Source: DASSKO01 sp035690425
Lineage (GTDB): Bacteria; Actinomycetota; Actinomycetes; Propionibacteriales; Nocardioidaceae
Length of the DNA: 34,504 bases
Assembly: GCA_035690425.1 (NCBI GenBank)
Contig: DASSKO010000027.1
Location: 1 to 34,504, forward strand
Reading direction: 5' to 3'
Shown: piece by piece, positions 1 through 8,139 of the stretch
How positions within the stretch are numbered: the first letter of the stretch is position 1
How the letters are laid out: every line of letters starts with the position of its first letter
Made by a program: the position numbers and the translations under genes
Notes under the pieces: model-generated
What the model saw: the letters and a program-made list of their open reading frames with translations, nothing else
The model's database searches: none
What the model was told of the DNA's origin: nothing

Positions 1-487
1 CGGTGTCGACGAAGTCGAAGTGGAACACGAACGGGACCCAGACCTCACCGAGCACCGGGACGAAGTCCCACAGCCGGCGCAGGATCGCGATGGTGTGGTT
101 GCGTTCCTGACTCCGTGCCTGCAGGTCAGGTCCGGACAGCCGCCATGTCGAGCGCAGGAGGCTGGCTCCGAACTCCTTGGCGAAGCTGCCCAACGGGTTG
201 CCGGCCGCGTCGTGCACGTCGTAGCCGGAGCCGAGGTCGATGCGCTTGCGCGCGGTGAAGGAGAAGACCGGCTCGGTCCTGGCGGCGTCGGCGTAGAAGG
301 TGACCTGCTCCTTGAACGCCATCCGCTTCTGCTGCGCCAGCGCGAGCAAGGGGCCCGGCGTGCCGTCAGCGTCGGCGGCGTACAGCTCGTACCGGTTGAC
401 CATCATCGTGATCTGCTGGCGCAAGAGGAAGCGCGGCACGTACATGGGTGCCTGCGGATGCGGGGAGGCGGACGTCGGCTCGGTCAT
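1..487 (-). CDS. LURP-one-related (scramblase-like) protein, C-terminus beyond the window
   Basis: The reading frame is open from ATG at 487 to the window edge, giving 162 codons. It starts MTEPTSASPHPQAPMYVPRF; an MYVPRFLLRQQ opening followed by NRYELY, then FTARKRIDLGSGYDVHDAAG, then FGASLLRSTWRL is the pattern I associate with bacterial LURP-one-related/DUF567 proteins, which adopt a tubby/scramblase-like beta barrel. The biochemical role of the bacterial members is not established. A GGAG motif lies seven bases before the ATG. The gene is divergent from the gluconate permease gene. The family call rests on recognition by eye; the reading frame itself is well supported by length and composition. 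Confidence 0.72.
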   Translation of the reverse strand, partial: MTEPTSASPHPQAPMYVPRFLLRQQITMMVNRYELYAADADGTPGPLLALAQQKRMAFKEQVTFYADAARTEPVFSFTARKRIDLGSGYDVHDAAGNPLGSFAKEFGASLLRSTWRLSGPDLQARSQERNHTIAILRRLWDFVPVLGEVWVPFVFHFDFVDT

Positions 488-499
488 GGGCGGGCTCCT

Positions 500-523
500 G
501 GATGTCTGGGCACGGGGACATCC
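500..523. promoter_or_regulatory. dyad in the LURP-one/gluconate divergent region
   Basis: GGATGTC and GACATCC form a perfect 7-bp inverted repeat around a 10-base centre. It lies just upstream of the ribosome-binding site of the minus-strand LURP-one-like gene, so it could be an operator or an RNA hairpin in that gene's leader. No cognate regulator is visible. Confidence 0.3.
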
Positions 524-591
524 TTGCCGGGCACGGTCGGTCTGCCAAGGAAACCCGGCGGCGATATCGACCGACACTGTGGCGCGCCCTC

Positions 592-620
592 TTGTCGCGC
601 ATCCGACAGTCGTCCAGAGT
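592..620 (+). promoter_or_regulatory. predicted promoter and operator of the gluconate operon
   Basis: A -35-like TTGTCG (592-597) and a -10-like CAGAGT (615-620) are separated by 17 bases, and the hexamer ends seven bases before ATG 628. This geometry predicts a leaderless transcript. An inverted repeat TGTCG-N6-CGACA (593-608) covers the -35 and half of the spacer, where a repressor would block polymerase. Gluconate genes are often controlled by a GntR-family repressor, but none is encoded in this window. Confidence 0.4.
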
Positions 621-627
621 GCAAGAC

Positions 628-2022
628 ATGGAACCGATGAGTCCTGCCTACTCCACCACCATCATGCTGCTGATCGCAGCCGCTGCCGTGGCACTGCTGC
701 TGGTGCTGATCATCGCGGTCAAGCTGCATGCGTTCATCGCGCTGGTACTGGTCAGCGTGATCACCGCGATCGCCGTGCAGGTGCCGCTGGAGGAGGTGCC
801 AGACGTCTTGTTCTTCGGCTTCGCCGACACGCTCGCATCGGTCGCCCTGCTCGTCGCGTTCGGTGTCATGCTCGGGCGGCTGCTGGAGGTGTCAGGTGGT
901 GCGCAGACACTCGCCGACACGATGATCGCGCGGTTCGGTGAGAAGCGGGCGCCGCTGGCGTTGGGTGTGGCGTCGCTGATCTTTGGCTTTCCGATCTTCT
1001 TCGACGCCGGCCTGGTCGTCTTCCTGCCGATCATCATGACCGTCGCGCGCCGGTTCGGCGGCTCGCTGCTGTTCTACGCACTGCCCGCGGCGGGTGCCTT
1101 CGCGGCCATGCACGCGATCGTGCCGCCACACCCCGGTCCGGTCGCGGCCGCCCAGTTCCTCGGCGCGGACATCGGCTACACGCTCCTCGTGGGCCTCCCC
1201 GTGGCGGCGGTCTCCTGGTACATCGGCGTCTACCTCTTCTCCCGCTGGATCGCGCCCCGCGTCGACGTGGCCGTACCGGCGTACCTGACCGGCGGCGTGG
1301 CGCCCCCCAAGGAGGCCGCACACGGCGACCACCCGGGGCCGGCCTTCGGCACAGTTCTGGGCCTGCTGCTGCTCCCGCTGGTGCTGATCACCCTGAACAC
1401 GGTGACCTCGACGCTGGCGACGGCAGGAACCATCGACGAGGACGCCGTCTGGGTCGCTGCCTTCACCCTCGTCGGGCAGACCTACATCGCCTTGATGATC
1501 ACCGTGCTGGTCGCGATCTGGGTGCTGGGCACGCGGGGTCGCTCGCGGGCCGACGTCGAAGGGCTGCTGAACGACGCCCTCGGCCCGATCTGCGCGATCA
1601 TCCTGATCACCGGTGCCGGCGGCATGTTCGGTGGCGTGCTCGAGCTCAGCGGCATCGGTGACGCACTCGCCAACTCCTTGGACGCCCTCGGACTGCCGTT
1701 GATCATCGCCGCCTTCGTGATCTCTGCCGGCCTGCGGGTGGCGCAGGGCTCGGCGACCGTGGCGCTGGTCACGACATCGGGGATCATCGCCCCGGCCGTC
1801 GAGGCGACGAGCGGGCTGGGCCAGATCGAGCTGATCGCCCTGGTGATCGCCATCGCGGGCGGCGCAACGGTGCTGTCCCACGTCAACGACTCCGGCTTCT
1901 GGCTGGTGAGCCGGTTCTTCGACATGGACGAGAAGACCACGCTGAAGACCTGGACGGTGATGGAGACGACGCTGGGCACGACGGCGTTCGCGATCAGCAT
2001 CCTGCTCTGGTATGTGTTCTAG
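628..2022 (+). CDS. gntP: GntP-family gluconate:H+ symporter
   Basis: This 464-residue, highly hydrophobic protein has the length of GntP-family permeases (about 440-450) and roughly a dozen membrane segments. The family motif PPHPGP follows AAMHAIV, and GVMLGRLLEVSGGA, FGFPIFFDAG and SHVNDSGFW are further GntP hallmarks. It should import gluconate (or a related sugar acid) across the plasma membrane by proton symport. The stop codon directly abuts the ATG of gntK, so the two form an uptake-and-phosphorylation operon feeding the pentose phosphate pathway. ATG 628 was chosen because a promoter-like -10 lies seven bases upstream; ATG 637 is an alternative. Exact substrate specificity is inferred from the gntK partner. 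Confidence 0.92.
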   Translation: MEPMSPAYSTTIMLLIAAAAVALLLVLIIAVKLHAFIALVLVSVITAIAVQVPLEEVPDVLFFGFADTLASVALLVAFGVMLGRLLEVSGGAQTLADTMIARFGEKRAPLALGVASLIFGFPIFFDAGLVVFLPIIMTVARRFGGSLLFYALPAAGAFAAMHAIVPPHPGPVAAAQFLGADIGYTLLVGLPVAAVSWYIGVYLFSRWIAPRVDVAVPAYLTGGVAPPKEAAHGDHPGPAFGTVLGLLLLPLVLITLNTVTSTLATAGTIDEDAVWVAAFTLVGQTYIALMITVLVAIWVLGTRGRSRADVEGLLNDALGPICAIILITGAGGMFGGVLELSGIGDALANSLDALGLPLIIAAFVISAGLRVAQGSATVALVTTSGIIAPAVEATSGLGQIELIALVIAIAGGATVLSHVNDSGFWLVSRFFDMDEKTTLKTWTVMETTLGTTAFAISILLWYVF

Positions 2023-2556
2023 ATGAGCGAAGTAGGCAGCCCCCTGCACCTGGTCGTGATGGGGGTGGCCGGGTCGGGCAAGTCCGCGATCGGACGTCCC
2101 CTCGCCCAACGCCTGGGCGTCAGCTTCGCCGAGGGCGACGAGTACCACCCACAGGCCAACGTCGACAAGATGTCGACAGGAACGCCGCTGGTCGACGAGG
2201 ATCGCTGGCCGTGGTTGCGCGACCTCGCGGCCTGGACGCGCGAGCATGACCAGGCCGGACGATCCACGGTCCTCACCTGCTCGGCCCTCAAACGCAGCTA
2301 CCGCGACGTGCTGCGGGAGGGACTGCCGGCGACGTGGTTCCTGCACCTGCACGGTGACAAGGGACTGATGCTGCAGCGGATGGCCGTGCGCGAGCACTTC
2401 ATGGCCCCGACCATGCTCGAGTCGCAGCTCGACACCCTGGAGCCGCTGGGCGACGACGAGCAGGGCTTCGTGCTCGACATCGTCGACCCGATCGAGGTGA
2501 TCGTGGACAAGGCACTCGCTCGACTGCCTCGTCCGCAGCAGGCTCGCCGCATCTGA
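2023..2556 (+). CDS. gntK: gluconokinase
   Basis: A 177-residue P-loop kinase of the GntK family, which phosphorylates D-gluconate to 6-phosphogluconate. The Walker A motif GVAGSGKS begins near residue 14. It is followed by GDEYHP, with NVDKMSTGTPLVDEDRWPWL and TCSALKRSYRDVLR, all diagnostic of gluconokinases. VREHFMAPTMLESQLDTLEP matches the family C-terminal half. The ATG starts immediately after the permease stop codon, so translation is probably coupled. No regulator accompanies the pair. Confidence 0.95.
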   Translation: MSEVGSPLHLVVMGVAGSGKSAIGRPLAQRLGVSFAEGDEYHPQANVDKMSTGTPLVDEDRWPWLRDLAAWTREHDQAGRSTVLTCSALKRSYRDVLREGLPATWFLHLHGDKGLMLQRMAVREHFMAPTMLESQLDTLEPLGDDEQGFVLDIVDPIEVIVDKALARLPRPQQARRI

Positions 2557-2646
2557 CGCTGTTGTCGTCGAATCGCGCGGCTGGTGTGTGCACCGCCACC
2601 CTGAGAACAGGTGGGTGCGCGGTCCCCGCGGTGCGACCATGGGCGG

Positions 2647-3891
2647 GTGACGGACGCACCCTGCCTCGACGACCAGACCCGTCGCCACCGTCCAGCCGCT
2701 GTCCCACCCGCCCGGCACACCACCCTTGCCCTGCTCGCCCTGGCGTTCGGTGGCTTCGCCATCGGCACCACCGAGTTCGTCTCGATGGGTCTGCTGCCCG
2801 ACATCGCCGAGGGCGTCGAGGTCTCGATCCCCGTTGCCGGCCACGTCATCTCGGCGTACGCGCTCGGTGTGGTGGTGGGCGCGCCACTGCTCGCCGTCCT
2901 GGGCGCCCGATTGTCGCGGCAGCGGCAACTGCTGTGGCTGATGGCCGCGTTCACCGCCGGCAATCTCGCCTCGGCACTCGCCCCGGACTACGGCTGGCTG
3001 CTGGTGGCGCGGTTCCTCAGCGGCCTGCCGCACGGCGCGTTCTTCGGCATCGGTGCCGTGGTGGCTGCGTCGATGGTCGCGCCGAACCGCCGTGGATGGG
3101 CGGTCTCGATGATGCTGACCGGTCTGACGGTCGCCAACATCGTGGGTGTACCGGCGGGGACTCTCCTCGGGCAGCACCTGGGGTGGCGCTGGCCGTACGG
3201 CATGGTCGCGGTCATCGGTGTGCTGACCTTCGCGGCGGTCGCGGTGTGGGTCCCGCGCGACCCCGCGCATCCGGACGCCAGCGTCAGCGGTGAGCTGACG
3301 GCGCTTCGCCGGCTGCAGGTGTGGCTCGCGCTGCTCATCGGGGCGGTCGGGTTCGGCGGCATGTTCGCTGCGTACACCTACATCACGCCGACGCTGACGA
3401 CGCTGGCGGGCTTCGGCGAGAGGGCGGTACCCCTGCTGCTCGCCGTGTACGGCGTGGGGATGACGCTGGGCATGATGGTCGGTGGGCGGCTGGCAGACGC
3501 AGCGCTCAAGCGTGCTCTCGTCGGCGGGCTGGTCTACGCGATGGTGGTGCTGGCCGGCTTCGGCTGGCTGGCGCAGAACAAGATCACCGCGGTGCTCGCC
3601 ATGTTCCTGCTCGGATCGGTCGGTTCGCTGATCGTGCCGGCCCTGCAGACCCGGCTGCTGGATGTCTCCCACCGGGGCCAGGCACTCGCCGGGGCGCTCA
3701 ACCACTCGACCCTCAATCTCGCCAACGCCGCAGGTGCGTGGCTCGGAGGTGTGGTGCTGGCGGCCGGCTACGGGTACGCCTGGCCGGCCCGGGTCGGAGT
3801 GGTGCTGGCCGCCGCGGGCCTGGTCGTGGCCGCGGTCTCGTTCGGGCTCGAACGGCGTACGGGGCGGCGGCTCGACGCGCAGCCGGCCTGA
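2647..3891 (+). CDS. MFS drug/sugar exporter (DHA1-like)
   Basis: A 414-residue protein with about twelve membrane segments and no soluble domain. The N-terminal half carries GTTEFVSMGLLPDIA, then SAYALGVVVGAPLLA and the antiporter-type RFLSGLPHGAFFGIGAV, which resemble AraJ/Cmr-type members of the DHA1 group. These proteins export drugs or sugars using the proton gradient; the substrate cannot be told here. GTG 2647 is chosen over the upstream GTG at 2611 because GACCAT ends six bases before it, the leaderless arrangement seen repeatedly in this window, and because the upstream extension is not hydrophobic or MFS-like. It is separated from gntK by 90 bases. Confidence 0.85.
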   Translation: MTDAPCLDDQTRRHRPAAVPPARHTTLALLALAFGGFAIGTTEFVSMGLLPDIAEGVEVSIPVAGHVISAYALGVVVGAPLLAVLGARLSRQRQLLWLMAAFTAGNLASALAPDYGWLLVARFLSGLPHGAFFGIGAVVAASMVAPNRRGWAVSMMLTGLTVANIVGVPAGTLLGQHLGWRWPYGMVAVIGVLTFAAVAVWVPRDPAHPDASVSGELTALRRLQVWLALLIGAVGFGGMFAAYTYITPTLTTLAGFGERAVPLLLAVYGVGMTLGMMVGGRLADAALKRALVGGLVYAMVVLAGFGWLAQNKITAVLAMFLLGSVGSLIVPALQTRLLDVSHRGQALAGALNHSTLNLANAAGAWLGGVVLAAGYGYAWPARVGVVLAAAGLVVAAVSFGLERRTGRRLDAQPA

Positions 3892-4006
3892 CCACCCGAC
3901 TCCGTCCCCCCTGCGGTCCGTAACGACCACGGTGGGCAGAATAAGCCCGGAGGCACCAGCCGCCTCCCTGGCCGGGAAGGCCGAGCAGACCAACCGAGGA
4001 GCGAGC

Positions 4007-4150
4007 ATGGCGACGCTGCTGTGGCTCATTGCTGTGGTGCTGGTGATAGCCGGCGTCGTCGGGCTGGTGCGTGGCCAGATCCTGTGGGGGATCCTGCTGA
4101 TCGTCGTCGGCCTGCTGGTCGGCCCGGGCGGAGTCAGCATTCTCGGCTGA
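4007..4150 (+). CDS. GPGG-motif small membrane protein
   Basis: A 47-residue protein made of two hydrophobic segments (about 3-20 and 27-38) joined by a short VRGQ turn and ending in GPGGVSILG. This matches the widespread actinobacterial 'GPGG-motif small membrane protein' family, whose function is unknown. A GAGGAG-like stretch (AGGAG near 3998-4002) lies upstream of the ATG. Its leader contains a six-base-pair hairpin, GGAGGC/GCCTCC (3949-3967), and a CAGAAT that could be a -10. Easily missed because of its length, but the composition and conserved tail make it a convincing gene. Confidence 0.8.
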   Translation: MATLLWLIAVVLVIAGVVGLVRGQILWGILLIVVGLLVGPGGVSILG

Positions 4151-4189
4151 GGCGCGGTCCGGCGAGCGGCAGCGTGAGATGGTGCGTCG

Positions 4190-4816
4190 ATGAGTCGATG
4201 GACAGAGCTGTCCGGCCGCGGCGACGGCGATCACTACGCTGCACGCTTCGACGAGCTGGCCGCTTCCGGTGCCGACGTCCATGGTGAGGCGTCCCTGTGC
4301 GACGCGCTATGTGCTGCCCTGGTCGATGGACCGGCCCGGATCGTCGACGCGGGGTGCGGCACGGGGCGGGTCGCCATCGAGCTCGCCCGCCGCGGCCACG
4401 TGTGCACGGGGGTGGACTCCGACGCCTCGATGCTGTCCGTGGCGCGGCGGCGCGCACCCGAGCTGACCTGGGTGGAGGCAGACCTCGCCGATCTTGACCC
4501 GGCCTGCCTCGGCGCCTCGCAGCCGTTCGACCTCGTCGTCGCCGCCGGCAACGTGATCCCCCTCCTCGCCGCCGGCACCGAGCCCGGCGTCGTGTCCCGG
4601 CTGGCCGCCGTACTGCGTCCCGGCGGCCTGCTGGTCGCGGGCTTCGGCCTCGACGCGGCGCACCTGCCGCTGCCGGATGCGCCGGTCGACCTGGCCGGGT
4701 ACGACGGCTGGTGCGCCGACGCCGGCCTGGAGCTGGAGAGTCGGTTCGCCACCTGGGACCGCGAGCCGTACGAGTGCGGGGGATACGCCGTCAGCGTGCA
4801 CCGGTTGCGGGGCTAG
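4190..4816 (+). CDS. class I SAM-dependent methyltransferase
   Basis: A 208-residue soluble protein with the Rossmann methyltransferase core. Motif I is IVDAGCGTGRVAIELA, the acidic residue after beta 2 is in GVDSDASML, and motif IV is FDLVVAAGNVIPLL, followed by LRPGGLLVAGFGLD. The N-terminus DHYAARFDELAASGADVHGEA is typical of the YafE/UbiE-like methyltransferase_25 group, which includes many enzymes of unknown substrate. GATGGT ends six bases before the ATG, so the transcript may be leaderless. The final part, WDREPYECGGYAVSVHRL, is commonly conserved in this actinobacterial subgroup. The methyl acceptor is unknown. Confidence 0.85.
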   Translation: MSRWTELSGRGDGDHYAARFDELAASGADVHGEASLCDALCAALVDGPARIVDAGCGTGRVAIELARRGHVCTGVDSDASMLSVARRRAPELTWVEADLADLDPACLGASQPFDLVVAAGNVIPLLAAGTEPGVVSRLAAVLRPGGLLVAGFGLDAAHLPLPDAPVDLAGYDGWCADAGLELESRFATWDREPYECGGYAVSVHRLRG

Positions 4817-4851
4817 CGGAGTCGGACGCGGCACCGCGAGGGCCGCACCGG

Positions 4852-6267
4852 TCACCAGCAGGGCGGGCGCCGATCGCGCCACGGTGCCGCATCCTCGACC
4901 TGGGCCGCGAGCGCCACGAGCAGGTGCTCCTGCGCGGGCCGGCCCGCCAGCATCACCCCGATCGGCAGGCCGTCGCTCCAGTGCAGTGGCAGCGACACCG
5001 CGGGCATACCGGTGACGTTCCACGCCGAGGTGTAGGGCGTGAAGCGCTTCTGGTTCTCGAAATCCCGGTCGGGGCGGGCGTCGTCGCGCAGCGACCCCAC
5101 CGGTGCCGGCGGCGCGGCCAGCGTCGGGGTGAGCACGGCGTCGTACGGCGCCAGCGCACGCACCGCATGCGCACCGAGCCGGCGCAGCTCGCCGACGGCG
5201 AGGCCGAACTCCGGGGCGGAGACCCGGCGCCCGCGCTCTGCCAGCCACCGGGTCAGCGGCCGCAGATCGGCGCTCTCCGCCACCTCGGGGGGCAGCAGCG
5301 CCGTGAGCACGGCCCAGCAGGTCTCGAAGACCTCCACGGAGCCCGCCGGCAACGGGCTCGCGACGTCCTCCACGTCGTGCCCGAGGTCAGTGAGCAGGGC
5401 CGACGCCTGCTCGTAGGCCTCGAGGCAGTCCGGATGCACCGCGGTGTCGGCGATCACCGGCTCGCTGAAGCGGGCGACCCGCAGGCGCCCCGGTGGCCGA
5501 TCACACCAGTGCAGGTAGGTCTCGCCGTTCGGCAGAGCCGGTGCCCAGCTCGGCTCGCCGACCGCGGGGCCGCTCATCAGGTCGAGCAGCGCGGCAGCGT
5601 CGCGGACCGTGCGGGCGATCGTGCCGTGGGTGCCCAGGCCGACCGGGTCACCGAACATTGGTGCTGAGCTGACCCGTCCGCGCGACGGCTTCAGGCCCAC
5701 CAGCCCGCAGCTGCTGGCAGGGATGCGGATCGAGCCACCACCGTCCGAACCGTGCGCCCACGGAACCAGTCCGGCGGCCACGGCCGCCGCCGCTCCGCCG
5801 CTCGACCCACCTGCGCCGCGGCGCAGGTCCCACGGTGTGCGGGCCGGCGGTGCGACCTCGGGTTCGGTGTAGCAGGGGCTGCCGAACTCGGGCGTGTTGG
5901 TCTTGCCGAGGCTGACCAGTCCGGCGCGCTCGAGCCGCAGCACCACCTCGTCGCTGACGTCGGGCACGAAGTCGCGCATCGCGGCGGCGCCGAAGGTCGT
6001 GCGCACACCGGCCGTGGCGGTGAGGTCCTTGATGGCGACCGGCACCCCGCGTAGCGGCGGGCCGTCCCGACCGACCGCCCCGGCGCGGTCGAGCCGTGCG
6101 GCCGCGGCCAGGGCCTGCTCGGCGGTGACGGTGACGAAGGCACCCAGGTCGTCGGACAGGCGCCTGATGCGGTCGAGGTAGTGCTCGACCAGCTCGGTGG
6201 AGGTGAGCTCAGCACGCCGCAGCGCCGCAGCCTGCTCCAGCGCGGTCAGGTCGTGCAGCTCGGTCAT
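4852..6267 (-). CDS. amidase (amidase-signature family)
   Basis: A 471-residue amidase-signature hydrolase. The Ser-cisSer-Lys triad is intact: Lys80 in VAIKD, cis-Ser155 in GGSSGG and nucleophile Ser179 in GSDGGGSIR. Spacings of 75 and 24 residues match those known from FAAH and GatA. It should hydrolyse an amide bond, but the substrate cannot be predicted. It is unlikely to be GatA because no gatB or gatC neighbours are present and the C-terminal half differs. It lies nine bases after the stop of the thiamine-binding-family gene on the same strand, so the two are probably cotranscribed. It converges with the methyltransferase gene. Confidence 0.9.
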   Translation of the reverse strand: MTELHDLTALEQAAALRRAELTSTELVEHYLDRIRRLSDDLGAFVTVTAEQALAAAARLDRAGAVGRDGPPLRGVPVAIKDLTATAGVRTTFGAAAMRDFVPDVSDEVVLRLERAGLVSLGKTNTPEFGSPCYTEPEVAPPARTPWDLRRGAGGSSGGAAAAVAAGLVPWAHGSDGGGSIRIPASSCGLVGLKPSRGRVSSAPMFGDPVGLGTHGTIARTVRDAAALLDLMSGPAVGEPSWAPALPNGETYLHWCDRPPGRLRVARFSEPVIADTAVHPDCLEAYEQASALLTDLGHDVEDVASPLPAGSVEVFETCWAVLTALLPPEVAESADLRPLTRWLAERGRRVSAPEFGLAVGELRRLGAHAVRALAPYDAVLTPTLAAPPAPVGSLRDDARPDRDFENQKRFTPYTSAWNVTGMPAVSLPLHWSDGLPIGVMLAGRPAQEHLLVALAAQVEDAAPWRDRRPPCW

Positions 6268-6276
6268 CGGGCGACG

Positions 6277-6582
6277 TCAGCCCCCGGCGGACAGGTGCTG
6301 CTCGATGCGCTCGACCTTCCCCCGCAGCTGATCGGTGTGCCCAGGCCGGATGTCGGCCTTGACCACCAGGCTCACCCGTGGAGACCGCGCGGCAACGACG
6401 TCGACTGCGCGCTTGAGCACGGCCATCACCTCGTCCCACTCACCTTCGATGTTGGTGAACATCGCGTTGGTCTCACAGGGCAGGCCGGACTCGCGCACCA
6501 CGCGGACCGCGTCCGCGACGGCCTCGCCGACACCGCCGGACTCGTCGCCGCCGGCCGGACTGATGCTGAATGCCACGATCAT
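6277..6582 (-). CDS. thiamine-binding (MTH1187/YkoF-like, DUF77) family protein
   Basis: A 101-residue protein beginning MIVAFSISPAGG, followed by VGEAVADAVRVVRESGLP, TNAMFTNIEGEWDEVMAVLKRAV and VSLVVKADIRPG. This is the MTH1187/YqgV family, ferredoxin-like dimers or tetramers. Some relatives bind thiamine or its pyrimidine moiety; the cellular role of the single-domain members is not settled. The internal ATG at 6582 was chosen because the family starts with M-I/V-x-A-F-S and a GAGG precedes it by eight bases. The upstream in-frame ATG at 6618 would add twelve non-conserved residues. It leads a two-gene unit with the amidase. Confidence 0.85.
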   Translation of the reverse strand: MIVAFSISPAGGDESGGVGEAVADAVRVVRESGLPCETNAMFTNIEGEWDEVMAVLKRAVDVVAARSPRVSLVVKADIRPGHTDQLRGKVERIEQHLSAGG

Positions 6583-6803
6583 GCGGTCAGCCTCACACCG
6601 ACGGTGTACGGCGGGCAAGTTCGCGGTGATCGAGCCCTCACTTCAAGCAAAACTTCGCGCCCGTCCGCGCATTCCCGCTGGGCAGCGCGCGCTCGCTGTA
6701 AGGTCAAGACTGCGGAGGGTCAGCACCCGCACGGACGCGCAGGGGGCGGGCTGGAAATGTCCTGGGGGAGGATGCATTCTTACCATCCGTGGCTGCAGGT
6801 GGG

Positions 6804-8024
6804 ATGAACGCGCGCGTGCGCTATCGCGACCTGTTCCGCGACCCCGAGTTCAGCGGCATGTACGTCGCCGACGTGCTCACCATGACCGGCACCTACCTGT
6901 CCCGGCTCGCGGTCGCCGTGCTCGTCTACGGCCGCACCCAGTCCGTGGGACTGACGGCGCTGACGTTCGTGGTGAGCTTCGCGCCCTACCTCCTGGCGCC
7001 CTGGCTCTCGACGTTCGCCGACCGGCTGCCACGCAAGCGTCTGCTGGTGAGCACGGACGTGGTCCGCGCACTGCTGGTGGTGGTGCTGGTGGTCCCCGGG
7101 ATACCACTGGCGCCACTGCTCGCGGTGGTCTTCACGCTCGAGATGCTGCAGATACCCTTCGGCGCCGCACGGCTGGCCGTGCTGTCGGACGTCTTGCCCG
7201 ACGACCGCTTTCCCGTGGGCAACGCGCTCGTCGCCTCTACCCGGCAGGCGCTGCAGGTCGGCGGCTTCATCGTGGGCGCGGCCGTGGTCGCCGCGACCAG
7301 CCCGCAGGTAGCGCTGGTCATCGACTCCGCGACATACGCCATGTCGGCGCTGCTGATCATGATCTTCGTGCGCCACCGCGCCTTGCCGTGGGGTCCGGAC
7401 CACCCCGCGCCCCGGCTGTGGAGCGGGGCGCTGGAGGGCGTCCGGTTCGTGCGCGAGACCCCCGGGATGCCGCATCTGTTCCTGCTGCTCGCACTCGGGC
7501 CCGGGCTGATCGTGATCGCCGAGGGCCTGGCGGTCCCGTTCGCCGACCAGCTCGGCGGCGGGACCCAGTTGGCCGGTCTGCTGATGGCCACCGCGCCGAT
7601 CGGCAACGTCATCGGGTTCGCCATCGCCGGCAAGCTGAGCTTCACGATCCAGCGGCGGCTGGTCTACCCGCTCGCCGCCACGGCTGGGCTGACGGTGGCA
7701 TTGGCCGGCGTGGCCGGTGAGCTCGCCGAGTCCGCGCTGGTGGTCATCATGGTCCTGACGGTCAGCGGCGCCACCCTCGCCTACCTCAACGCCATCCAGT
7801 CCGAGGTCGCCGCAGTCGTCCCCCGGGAGGCCCGCGGACGGGTCTTCGGGCTGGGCAACGCGGTGATGCAGATCGCCCAGGGCGCTGCGGTGGGCATGGC
7901 CGGGCTGCTGGCAGAGGCGGCAAGCATCGGGCGCGCGCTGATCCTGTTCGGCGCTGCCGGGATGGTGCTCGTCGGGCTCATCGCGATCGCCGGACGCCGG
8001 CACGTGCGCGGCCGACTGCGCTGA
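6804..8024 (+). CDS. MFS transporter (EntS/MFS_3-like)
   Basis: A 406-residue protein of about twelve membrane segments, starting MNARVRYRDLFRDPEFSGMY. The pattern RDLFRDPEFSGMYVADVLTMTGTYLSRLAVAVLVY then FADRLPRKRLLVSTDVVRA is that of MFS_3/EntS-like exporters, a group including enterobactin exporters and many macrolide or unknown-substrate pumps. Its role is therefore probably export of a small molecule. The start is uncertain: GTG 6789 is in frame, and TACCAT (6781-6786) could be the -10 for either. It is divergent from the thiamine-binding-protein gene. No siderophore genes are adjacent, so a siderophore role has no local support. Confidence 0.85.
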   Translation: MNARVRYRDLFRDPEFSGMYVADVLTMTGTYLSRLAVAVLVYGRTQSVGLTALTFVVSFAPYLLAPWLSTFADRLPRKRLLVSTDVVRALLVVVLVVPGIPLAPLLAVVFTLEMLQIPFGAARLAVLSDVLPDDRFPVGNALVASTRQALQVGGFIVGAAVVAATSPQVALVIDSATYAMSALLIMIFVRHRALPWGPDHPAPRLWSGALEGVRFVRETPGMPHLFLLLALGPGLIVIAEGLAVPFADQLGGGTQLAGLLMATAPIGNVIGFAIAGKLSFTIQRRLVYPLAATAGLTVALAGVAGELAESALVVIMVLTVSGATLAYLNAIQSEVAAVVPREARGRVFGLGNAVMQIAQGAAVGMAGLLAEAASIGRALILFGAAGMVLVGLIAIAGRRHVRGRLR

Positions 8025-8139
8025 GTCCGCGCGCCGTAGGGGGCCCGACGCCGGCGCCCCGCCGTACCCGGGAGTGAATCGTTTGGCCGAGGTCGGGTAC
8101 GTGGTTCAGGCGAAACGTACTGCAACCCGAGGGAGAGTC

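Noticed and set aside
892..4140. 1082-codon open frame on the minus strand
   Set aside because: It is antisense to gntP, gntK and an MFS gene that all have clear family motifs. Its own translation is His/Arg/Asp/Gln-rich low-complexity sequence, as expected from the shadow frame of GC-rich genes.
6780..8003. 407-codon minus-strand frame
   Set aside because: Antisense to the MFS_3-like exporter; Gln/His/Asp-rich composition and no motif.
8081..8100. GTTT...GGGTAC as a stress-sigma (SigB-type) promoter before the dehydrogenase
   Set aside because: The spacer is only ten bases, shorter than the roughly 12-16 expected, so it is not convincing.
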